Assembly: GCA_021798655.1 (NCBI GenBank)
Contig: JAJZFE010000020.1
Location: 1-5,123 of the forward strand
Direction of reading: 5' to 3'
Origin: Acidobacteriota bacterium
GTDB lineage: Bacteria; Acidobacteriota; Terriglobia; Terriglobales; Acidobacteriaceae
Length of the DNA: 5,123 bases
Part shown: one piece after another, positions 1-5,123 of the stretch
Position numbering within the stretch: the first letter of the stretch is position 1
Layout of the letters: each line of letters starts with the position of its first letter
Notes under the pieces: generated by a model
The model's database searches: none
What the model was told of the DNA's origin: nothing
What the model saw: only the letters and a program-made list of their open reading frames with translations
Made by a program: the position numbers and the translations under genes

Positions 1-1243
1 TGTAGGTGGAGGCTCGGTCGTAGGTGGTGGCGACGGGTGCGTCGTGCGGGCTTGAGGCGTAGTCGACCTTGTTGTAGTGGACGAAGGGCGAGAGTTGCAG
101 CACGGTCGATGCGTTGAAGGTGTGGAGCATGGAGAAGGCGTCGGCGACGTCAGTCTCGTGCTGGCCGTCGCGCATCTGGCTGGAGCCGTAGGGAGGGTTG
201 AACTGCTGGGCCTCGAAGTCGGTGGTGCTGGGGTCGTAGGGAATCTGGAAGTAGTCGGCGCGTGCGAGGGAGACGAGGCGAAGCTGATCTTTGGGCGTGC
301 GGTTGTAGATGAGCGAGGCAAAGCCGCCGTAGCCGTTGTCGGCGTCGTGGTAGATGTGGCCGATGGGCGGAGCGAGCCCGTAGTCGCTGCGGTTGCCGTT
401 GGCGCTGAGGTAGTAGGCGAATTTCTCGGTGTGGTCGCCGAGGTTGAGCTGGTCGTTGGTCTGGAAGAAGTTGCCCGCGTTGAGAATGAGTTCGGCCTGG
501 CGGTTGCGCTCGAAGCCGCTGCGCGGGACGATGTTGAAGACGCCGTAGGTGCGGTCGCCGACGTCGGCGGTGTAGCTGCCGCGCTGGATCTCGATGTAGT
601 CGATGTCTTTCGGGTCGATCTGCGCGGCGAGGTTGCTGGCGATGTTGGTGTTGGGCAGCTCGACGCCGTCGATCTGCCAGTTGAGCTGGTGGCCGCCACG
701 CATGTGCAGCATGTCGTGGGTCATGTAAGCGCCGGGGGTGTAGTCGGTGATCATGGCAAGGCTGTTGGTGCGGTCCGCGCCGGGGGTGCGGGCGATGTCC
801 TGACGATCGACGAGTGTGGTGGGCGTGACGCTGTTGACGTTGACGGTGGGGGCGATGCCCTGCACGGAGACGGTCTGATGGACGGTGCCAAGCTGCAGGG
901 CGAAGTGCAGCATGGGCGAGGTGTCCGAGGCGAGGGTGTAGGTCTGCTGCTGGGTGGCGAAGCCGGGTTTGGAAACGGTGACGCTGTAGTCGCCGAGAGC
1001 GACGGAGGGGAAGGAGAACTCGCCTTCCCGGTTGCTGGTCGCGTGCAGAACGAGATCGGAGTGGAGGGCGTGGAGTTCGATGCGCGCGCCGGCGATGGGG
1101 CGGTGCTCGGGGTCGTGGACGATGCCCTGCACGGTGCCGAAGATGGAGGCCAGCGCAAGGGCTGCAGGCAGAAGCAGAGCGAAGAGACAGAGCAGGCTGC
1201 GGCGTGCAGACAGAGCGTGTCGCAGCAAGGCGGGACGAGACAT
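1..1243 (-). CDS. TonB-dependent receptor, N-terminal 414 residues (3' end outside window)
   Basis: Outer-membrane receptor that would import a ligand using TonB-ExbB-ExbD energy. The frame stays open from the ATG at 1241-1243 to the window edge, giving residues 1-414; the stop and most of the beta-barrel lie beyond base 1. Visible parts: a signal peptide (about 1-32, RR then a Leu/Ala-rich core), a carboxypeptidase-regulatory-like beta domain (about 36-118, with GTVQGIVHD, PIAGARIEL, GEFSFPSVALGDYSVTV), then the plug (about 135-243, with MRGGHQLNWQIDGVELP, IDYIEIQRGSYTADVGD and TYGVFNIVPRSGF), then early barrel strands. The start is supported by GGAG at 1251-1254, 7 nt upstream, and by an in-frame TGA at 1259-1261. 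No SusD-like partner is present in the window, so this is not an obvious SusC/D system. The plug segment 174-185 is rich in Met and His, and the upstream neighbour is a small Cys/His/Met protein, so I infer a metal (copper) rather than a glycan ligand. The family call is firm; the ligand is a guess. Confidence 0.93.
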   Translation of the reverse strand, partial: MSRPALLRHALSARRSLLCLFALLLPAALALASIFGTVQGIVHDPEHRPIAGARIELHALHSDLVLHATSNREGEFSFPSVALGDYSVTVSKPGFATQQQTYTLASDTSPMLHFALQLGTVHQTVSVQGIAPTVNVNSVTPTTLVDRQDIARTPGADRTNSLAMITDYTPGAYMTHDMLHMRGGHQLNWQIDGVELPNTNIASNLAAQIDPKDIDYIEIQRGSYTADVGDRTYGVFNIVPRSGFERNRQAELILNAGNFFQTNDQLNLGDHTEKFAYYLSANGNRSDYGLAPPIGHIYHDADNGYGGFASLIYNRTPKDQLRLVSLARADYFQIPYDPSTTDFEAQQFNPPYGSSQMRDGQHETDVADAFSMLHTFNASTVLQLSPFVHYNKVDYASSPHDAPVATTYDRASTY

Positions 1244-1250
1244 CAAGCTT

Positions 1251-1254
1251 CTCC
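1251..1254 (-). promoter_or_regulatory. Ribosome binding site of the TonB-dependent receptor gene
   Basis: On the minus strand GGAG lies 7 nt before the ATG at 1241-1243, a standard spacing that fixes the receptor start. A 6-bp hairpin (CGTCAC at 1257-1262 and GTGACG at 1269-1274, 6-nt loop) sits immediately upstream of the site in the leader. Whether it forms or matters is unknown. Confidence 0.6.
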
Positions 1255-1388
1255 GGCGTCACGGATGGGTGACGAGTGAGCGGGTGCGGCAGAGGGTTGA
1301 ACGGCGGAGCACGTTAGAGACTCGGCACTGCATGGAAGCAGGAGTCATCGATCGTGTTGCAGCGCTCGCGTTCGCTGAGGGGAACGTT

Positions 1389-1784
1389 TTAGCTGAGGAG
1401 CGCGGGAGGGCCGCGCTTTTGGCGGGAGCGGTCGAAGGCGATGCGGCGGAGGCACTCGGCCTGTTTTGCGACGGAAGGCTGGCGCAGCAGGAACGCGGGG
1501 TGCGTTGCGGCAGCTCTGGAGGTGAAGACCTGGAGATGCGAGGCGGCCAGTGAGTGCTGCCGATAGGGACACTGCTCGGGTGGCGTGCCGACGCGGGTGC
1601 TGCCGTCCTGCTCGCCCAGCATGAGGGCGCGCATCTCAGGAGACATCATGCAGTGGTGCTTGCCGCCGCGACGGCAGCAGGCGGGCAGCGTCGATTGCCC
1701 CATCGCTCCAGAGGAGAGCGCAGGCGCAATCAGGGGGAACAAAGTCGCCCAGAACAGCAGGATGGAGAGCAGACGTCGCGGCAT
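1389..1784 (-). CDS. Small exported Cys/His/Met-rich protein, putative metal (copper) binder
   Basis: A 131-aa protein of unknown function. The N-terminus is a clear secretion signal: MPRR followed by a hydrophobic stretch (about 5-23) and SSGA, so cleavage is likely near residues 25-30. The mature part begins with SLPACCRRGGKHHCMM, which offers C36, C37, H43, H44, C45, M46 and M47 as ligands, followed by C72 in EQCPYR and a basic C-terminus containing SRQKRGPP. This set of thiol, imidazole and thioether side chains is typical of copper-binding exported proteins. From memory, similar uncharacterised acidobacterial proteins share the CCRR-KHHC, CPYR and RQKRGPP blocks. The CPYR segment also loosely recalls the CPYC of DUF2946 proteins, which occur near copper receptors in Proteobacteria. 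The start is well fixed: an in-frame TGA lies at 1791-1793, and a GGAAG (1794-1798) lies 9 nt upstream. The receptor gene follows 145 bp downstream on the same strand. That this is a real gene is likely; metal binding is inferred from composition only. Confidence 0.8.
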   Translation of the reverse strand: MPRRLLSILLFWATLFPLIAPALSSGAMGQSTLPACCRRGGKHHCMMSPEMRALMLGEQDGSTRVGTPPEQCPYRQHSLAASHLQVFTSRAAATHPAFLLRQPSVAKQAECLRRIAFDRSRQKRGPPALLS

Positions 1785-1877
1785 GATGCTTCACTTCCAT
1801 CTTCGCATGAGCCGCAGGAGCGTCTGTTGCGGAGGTGGAAGCGGGGGTGAGGGCTTTAGCGTGTGGTGGAGGCGCGG

Positions 1878-3305
1878 CTATTGCAGCAGGAGAAGCATGC
1901 AGGCGTGCGGGGCGAGCTGCGTTGCGACGCCTTGCTGCCTGCCGAGTTGCTGCTGCGTCCATACGTTGCGGACGTTCCACACGCGGACGCTGAGGTCGTG
2001 GCTGAGGTCGGCGAAGTTGCGGCTGACCTTGAGGGGAGCGTCGCCGGTGTTGAAGAACGCGAGCGCCATCCTGCCGTTGGGCAGATTGGCCTGCCACACG
2101 GTGAGGTCGCCGTCGCGCAGGACCTCGAAGCTCTTCGTCGCTGTCTGGTCGATGGCGAGGACTTCGCGGTTGGTGATGAGGGCGAGCGTGGGGGCGTCGA
2201 GCAGGGTTAGATTGGCGCCGAGGATAAGGGGGCTGCGCGCCATCGACCAGAGGGTGAGCTGGGTGCGCTGCTCGTCGGGGGTGAGGCGCGAGGCGCGAGG
2301 TTCACCCCAGCCGGGCGCGGGGCGGAGCTGGCCGATGGGCAGCATGTCGGCGTCGGGCCAGTTGCCGGTCCGGGTGTAGGTGGCCCAGGCGGCGGTGCGT
2401 TGGAACTGGTCCTTGATGCCCTGCGGGAAGGGCTGGCCGTCCGAGGCCCAGACGTCCCACTCATCGTTGGAGATGCGCCACATGCTGGAGAGGCGGCCGA
2501 CCTCGGCGGCGTGGTCGAGCGCGGTGGGGCCAGGCGAGAGACTGAGGACGATGGGGCGGCCGGTCTTGGCGATGGCGCGGTGAATCATCTCAATTTCATC
2601 GAGCTTGAAGGGGTGGTCGGCGATGCAGTCAACCTTGAGGAGATCGACGCCCCAGGAGGCGTACTGGCTCAGCAGGGAATCGTACCAGGCTTGTCCGGCA
2701 GCGTTGTCACGGACGCCCCAGTTGGTGGGGTCCCAGGGACATGCGTCGTTGGTGTCGGCGGCGTCCTGGGCGTGAAAGGCGGGGGCCCCAACCTCTCTCC
2801 AGATGGGGAGATTGCGCTCAACGGCGACGCGTGGGATGCCGCGCACGATGTGGATGCCGAACTTGAGTCCCTGCGCGTGGACCCATGCGCCGAGAGCCGC
2901 AAAGCTGGTGCCTTCGATGGTGGCTGCGAGCTTGAGGTTTGCAGTGGCAGGGCTGGCGATGGGCTGCGGCGCGTCCTTGATGACGGCGGATGGAAAGCGT
3001 GCGGGGACGGGGACGTAGCGACCATGTGAGTCGATGGCGTAGTGCAGCTTGTCGGGCGTGTCGCGGTCGGTGGGGTTCTCGAAGAACCAGCCTTCGTCGA
3101 TGACCGCGTATTGCCAGCCGAAGGGAAGGAGCTTGTGCTGAAGCACGGAGACGTTGGCGCGGAACTGCGGCTCGGTGATAGTGAGGCCGTAGGCGTCCCA
3201 ACTGTTCCAGCCCATGGGCGGTGTGGGCGCCAGGTTAGCCTGCTGTGCGGTTGCCACCATTGAAGCAAACCCTACGATTGCCATGCAGCGAACGAAAGTC
3301 TTCAT
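1878..3305 (-). CDS. GH27 glycoside hydrolase (alpha-galactosidase / beta-L-arabinopyranosidase type), secreted
   Basis: Retaining (beta/alpha)8-barrel glycosidase with a C-terminal beta-sandwich. It would remove terminal alpha-galactosyl or related L-arabinopyranosyl groups from plant or microbial glycans outside the cytoplasm. Numbering is from the ATG at 3303-3305 (475 aa): signal peptide about 1-21; GH27 opening motif PPMGWNSWD (W33, W36, D37); IDEGW (D70, E71, W73) at the sugar pocket; GLKFGIHIVRGIPR (about 146-159); LLKVDCIAD with D226 as predicted nucleophile; WRISNDEWD with D281 as predicted acid/base; WPDADM (316-321); NREVLAIDQ (379-387) ending the barrel; then a beta-sandwich of about 88 residues. 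Both catalytic Asp residues are in place and the length is normal. A GTG at 3321-3323 would add six residues; its AGGA is only 2 nt away, whereas the ATG gives a tidier signal peptide but has no clear Shine-Dalgarno. The gene follows the GH79-like gene by 31-49 bp, so co-transcription is likely. Family certain; exact substrate not. Confidence 0.93.
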   Translation of the reverse strand: MKTFVRCMAIVGFASMVATAQQANLAPTPPMGWNSWDAYGLTITEPQFRANVSVLQHKLLPFGWQYAVIDEGWFFENPTDRDTPDKLHYAIDSHGRYVPVPARFPSAVIKDAPQPIASPATANLKLAATIEGTSFAALGAWVHAQGLKFGIHIVRGIPRVAVERNLPIWREVGAPAFHAQDAADTNDACPWDPTNWGVRDNAAGQAWYDSLLSQYASWGVDLLKVDCIADHPFKLDEIEMIHRAIAKTGRPIVLSLSPGPTALDHAAEVGRLSSMWRISNDEWDVWASDGQPFPQGIKDQFQRTAAWATYTRTGNWPDADMLPIGQLRPAPGWGEPRASRLTPDEQRTQLTLWSMARSPLILGANLTLLDAPTLALITNREVLAIDQTATKSFEVLRDGDLTVWQANLPNGRMALAFFNTGDAPLKVSRNFADLSHDLSVRVWNVRNVWTQQQLGRQQGVATQLAPHACMLLLLQ

Positions 3306-3354
3306 GCGCAGTAACGATACCACTGTCCTGCCGGCGCATGCACGTTCGGTGAGA

Positions 3355-4893
3355 TTACGTGATGGAGATCAGTACTGCGCTGAGGGCGGGGACGTAGCAG
3401 GTGAGTTGCGAGCCGCGGAGGGTGAGAGCGAAGGGTGTGGCGGGCTGGAAGGCTCCGTCGGGTGCGACGGTTGCGTCCTGAAGCGTGACGCCGGAGAGCG
3501 CGGCGAGGCTCGGCGTGGTGGCGCCGGTGGAGAGCTGCGTCAAGGTTTGCAGGGTTGCGGAGGAAAGGCTGAGGCCGGGCGGCAGCATGATGTCGAGGTC
3601 GAGATTGTGCGTCGCATCCTTGTTCACGATGACGAGGCTGAGGGCCTGGTCAGCGGACTGAAGCGCGTAGGCGGTGACGTTCAGGGATGCGGCGGAGAGG
3701 TCGGTGGAGAGCAGCGTTCCTGTGCCCGCCATTGCGGCCAGCAGGAGGCCGTAAAAGAGAGGCTGCGGACCGAGTATGGTGACGGCATTGTCGGCGATAG
3801 GGGTGCACGGCTGCTGGCCGCCGCTCTGGAAGTTGAGGCCGGAGGCGGCGCCGAGTGCGCTCTGGAAGATCATGTCGATGGCCCAGAGAGCGGAGGCGTA
3901 GGTGTTGCTGACGCCGGGGGCGCCGCCGCTGTCATACGCGCTGCAGGCATCGATGCGGAAGGGCACGTCGATGGACTGTGCGCCGTATTTGAGCAGCAGG
4001 AGTTCGCTGGCGAGCGCCGTGTCGGGGGAGAGCAGGTCGTCGATGGTGGCGGTGGCGGCGGGGCCGCGATGGTAGTGCTGGGTGAGCAGGCCGATGTCGC
4101 TGCGCGTGACGTACTCGCCGAAGGGGAGCGTCCAGGTGGCGACGTCGCTGGCAGCGGCCGGGCCGACGATGGGAGCGGAGGGCGTGGCGGCGACGATGGC
4201 CGCGCGGAACTGCTTCCAGAGGGACTCGAAGATCTCGACCGACCAGTTGCCGGGATAGAAGCTGCCGGGGCTGCCGTAGGTCTCGCACTCGTTGCCGATC
4301 TCGACGCCGACCAGAGCGGAACCTAACTGCCGTGCGGCGTAGGCGATCTCTGCGGCGGCCAGTGTGGGTGTGGTTGTTCCCGTTGCCGAGCCGCCCAGGT
4401 TGACGGCGTAGATGCAGGTCCATCCGGCGGCGTGCAGAAAGGCTGCGAGAGCGTCTATGTCCGGGGGCGCGATCTCGCCGGGGGTCTGGCCCTTGCCGTT
4501 GGGCGTCCAGACGCTGCGGTCAACCGACGCTCCGCCGAGGCGCAGCACGCCGGGTCCGAGGCGCTGGAAGAGGCCGATGAGGTCTGCGCTGGCGGCGGTG
4601 AAGAGCGGCGTGGTGAGCGACTGCTTCTCGTAGGCGAGGCCGATGAAGCTCGGGGAGAGGGTTCCGGCGGCGGTTGCGGAGATGGCCAGCGAGGCCGCGG
4701 TGATCGCTCCGGCGGGGAGCGGCTGCGGGCTGAGGGCCGGTTGTGTGGGCGTGGGTTCGGAGGCGGTGGAGGGCGTTGCCACACGATAGAGCGCTGCGCC
4801 ACAGCCGGTGAACATGGCGCTGGCGGCGACGGCGGCGAGGCCTTGCAGCCACTGGCGGCGGGAGAGTGGGGGATCAAACGAATCAGAGGTCAT
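3355..4893 (-). CDS. GH79-like (beta-glucuronidase/heparanase family) Tat lipoprotein with altered nucleophile site
   Basis: A 512-aa exported protein of the GH79 type, whose members cleave beta-glucuronides from proteoglycans. The N-terminus has a Tat-like motif SRRQWLQ (11-17), a short hydrophobic stretch and FTGC (28-31), suggesting lipidation at C31. A Pro/Thr/Ala linker (about 40-62) follows, then a (beta/alpha)8 barrel (about 65-365): GLAYEK, VLRLGGASVDRSVW, and VEIGNECETYG with N201-E202 as acid/base. The segment matching the family nucleophile motif (R-x-x-E-x-N-S-Y) reads RIDACSAYDSGG (313-324), with Ala at the expected Glu. The downstream GVSNTYASALWAIDMIFQSA and NFQSGG still align with the family. 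A beta-sandwich (about 370-512, with LNVTAYAL and LSLVIVNKDATHNLDLDI) resembles the GH79 C-terminal domain. The start is supported by GGGAG at 4902-4906, 8 nt upstream. It is probably the first gene of a unit with GH27. Acidobacterium capsulatum has a structurally studied GH79 beta-glucuronidase, a natural comparison. Membership is likely; catalytic competence is in doubt. Confidence 0.88.
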   Translation of the reverse strand: MTSDSFDPPLSRRQWLQGLAAVAASAMFTGCGAALYRVATPSTASEPTPTQPALSPQPLPAGAITAASLAISATAAGTLSPSFIGLAYEKQSLTTPLFTAASADLIGLFQRLGPGVLRLGGASVDRSVWTPNGKGQTPGEIAPPDIDALAAFLHAAGWTCIYAVNLGGSATGTTTPTLAAAEIAYAARQLGSALVGVEIGNECETYGSPGSFYPGNWSVEIFESLWKQFRAAIVAATPSAPIVGPAAASDVATWTLPFGEYVTRSDIGLLTQHYHRGPAATATIDDLLSPDTALASELLLLKYGAQSIDVPFRIDACSAYDSGGAPGVSNTYASALWAIDMIFQSALGAASGLNFQSGGQQPCTPIADNAVTILGPQPLFYGLLLAAMAGTGTLLSTDLSAASLNVTAYALQSADQALSLVIVNKDATHNLDLDIMLPPGLSLSSATLQTLTQLSTGATTPSLAALSGVTLQDATVAPDGAFQPATPFALTLRGSQLTCYVPALSAVLISIT

Positions 4894-4905
4894 GGAGACG
4901 TCTCC
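4894..4905. repeat. Perfect 12-bp palindrome directly upstream of the GH79-like start codon
   Basis: GGAGACGTCTCC at 4894-4905 is its own reverse complement. It abuts the ATG at 4891-4893, and its distal half overlaps the Shine-Dalgarno (GGGAG on the minus strand, 4902-4906). It could be a binding site for a dimeric repressor or simply a chance product of the GGGAGA signal. No loop is available for a stable hairpin within the 12 bp. Confidence 0.5.
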
Positions 4906-4906
4906 C
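4902..4906 (-). promoter_or_regulatory. Ribosome binding site of the GH79-like gene
   Basis: GGGAG on the minus strand, 8 nt before the ATG at 4891-4893. It supports that start codon over internal alternatives and keeps the complete Tat motif in the product. Confidence 0.65.
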
Positions 4907-4968
4907 GGTGCTGTGCGTGGGCGCAGGTGAACTGAGAAAAGTCTAAGGAGAGTTTCGTGAGCATTAGT

Positions 4969-4991
4969 AACCTCTCATCTGCTGAGAGGTT
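4969..4991. repeat. Inverted repeat, 9-bp perfect arms with 5-bp spacer (candidate operator or hairpin)
   Basis: Arms AACCTCTCA (4969-4977) and TGAGAGGTT (4983-4991) are exact reverse complements, separated by TCTGC. The centre lies about 87 bp upstream of the GH79-like start codon. Neither strand shows a T-tract after it, so it does not look like an intrinsic terminator. On the minus strand it is followed immediately by ACTAAT, an AT-richer stretch that could be part of a promoter. An operator for the glycosidase unit is the best guess; a terminator-like hairpin of an upstream gene outside the window is the alternative. Confidence 0.55.
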
Positions 4992-5123
4992 GTGTAGCGA
5001 AATGGGACATCTGCGGGGTGGTGGGGGTGTGGTGCCGGTCGGGACGGAGGGTGGAGATGGGGCGCGTGTGGCGAGCGGTATTCGCCATGCGGTGCCGGGT
5101 GTCTGTATCCTGAGAGAAGGCTG

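Larger units (their letters stand above)
4894..5123. other. 230-bp leader upstream of the glycosidase pair, no convincing gene
   Basis: Apart from the two palindromic sites and the ribosome binding site, I see no gene here. Three minus-strand copies of a YTCTCAG heptamer occur (CTCTCAG at 5110-5116 and 4982-4988, TTCTCAG at 4932-4938); the middle one overlaps the inverted repeat. The part beyond 5000 is very G-rich on the plus strand. Minus-strand frames are open to the right edge but do not have the codon character of the neighbouring genes. I could not identify a convincing -35/-10 pair. Confidence 0.4.

Noticed and set aside
150..1262. 370-codon minus-strand frame starting MTPEKLDV, in a different frame from the receptor
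   Set aside because: Arg/Pro/His-rich out-of-frame translation of the receptor gene. The receptor frame has a good ribosome binding site and recognisable domains.
77..1279. 400-codon plus-strand open frame opposite the TonB-dependent receptor
   Set aside because: The product is a Val/Gly/Ala/Glu-rich low-complexity protein with no recognisable motif. It is the antisense of a high-GC gene with C-ending codons; the minus-strand product is an unmistakable receptor.
1360..1377. Hairpin CAGCG / CGCTG just after the small gene as an intrinsic terminator
   Set aside because: Only a 5-bp stem with an 8-nt loop, and no T-tract on the minus strand.
1785..1877. Terminator or promoter between the GH27 gene and the small gene
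   Set aside because: Only a weak 5-bp stem (CCGCA/TGCGG) and no recognisable -35/-10 pair. The 93-bp gap may still hide a promoter, but I cannot support one.
1585..2379. 264-codon plus-strand open frame across the small gene and the GH27 3' end
   Set aside because: No family resemblance, Arg/Ser-rich composition, and antisense to two supported genes.
3214..4326. 370-codon plus-strand open frame opposite the GH79-like gene
   Set aside because: Gly/Ala/Glu/Val-rich antisense shadow without domains. It also crosses the 3' end of the GH79-like gene and the 5' end of the GH27 gene, as a chance frame would.
4975..5121. Another minus-strand frame open to the right edge with a high share of G/C-ending codons (possible C-terminal tail of a gene outside the window)
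   Set aside because: Few codons start with G, the product is His/Arg/Thr-rich, and no motif is visible. It cannot be told from background in a G/C-skewed leader without the flanking sequence.
4890..5123. Minus-strand frame open from the right edge, ending in a TGA that overlaps the GH79-like ATG (possible coupled upstream gene)
   Set aside because: The overlap looks like translational coupling, but the sequence is Pro/Thr/Arg-rich without motifs, contains the inverted repeat, and uses codons unlike the neighbours. The GH79-like gene has its own ribosome binding site.
5002..5123. Plus-strand open frame from an ATG at 5002 to the edge (possible divergent gene)
   Set aside because: Only 40 codons are visible, Gly/Val-rich, with a purine stretch 12 nt upstream that belongs to the inverted repeat. 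No supporting family signal.

Overview
The window carries four genes, all read from the minus strand, in the 5'->3' order glycoside hydrolase family 79 (GH79)-type lipoprotein, GH27 glycosidase, small Cys/His/Met-rich exported protein, TonB-dependent receptor (cut by the left edge). The DNA is GC-rich. The coding strand favours C-ending codons (GCC, ACC, CTC, CGC), so the opposite strand holds long but meaningless open frames. The receptor with an N-terminal carboxypeptidase-regulatory-like domain, the GH79 protein, and the small CCRR...KHHC protein ending in SRQKRGPP together suggest an Acidobacteriota genome (Acidobacteriaceae-like: Granulicella, Terriglobus, Acidobacterium or Edaphobacter). 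This placement rests on remembered family resemblance, not a search.

Region 4894-5123 is the upstream leader. I find no convincing gene in it. It holds a 9-bp-armed inverted repeat (4969-4991) and a perfect 12-bp palindrome (4894-4905) that touches the Shine-Dalgarno of the first gene. Region 1878-4893 is a two-gene glycosidase unit: the GH79-like Tat lipoprotein (3355-4893) is followed after 31-49 bp by the GH27 enzyme (1878-3305 or 3323). Beta-glucuronidase plus alpha-galactosidase/beta-L-arabinopyranosidase chemistry would suit the acidic side chains of plant arabinogalactan, but this is inference.

Region 1-1784 looks like a separate module. A 131-aa secreted protein with a CC...KHHCMM motif (1389-1784) is followed 145 bp later by the TonB-dependent receptor (1-1243), whose plug has an unusual cluster of Met and His. 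Together they suggest transition-metal (copper) handling at the cell envelope.

The most notable observation is that the GH79-like protein keeps the Asn-Glu acid/base motif, but at the place where the family normally has its nucleophile Glu (R-x-x-E-x-N-S) it reads R-I-D-A-C-S-A. A nearby family motif (N-F-H-G-G) is also altered, to NFQSGG. It may be a pseudoenzyme or an enzyme with a changed mechanism, sitting in an operon with an apparently intact GH27.
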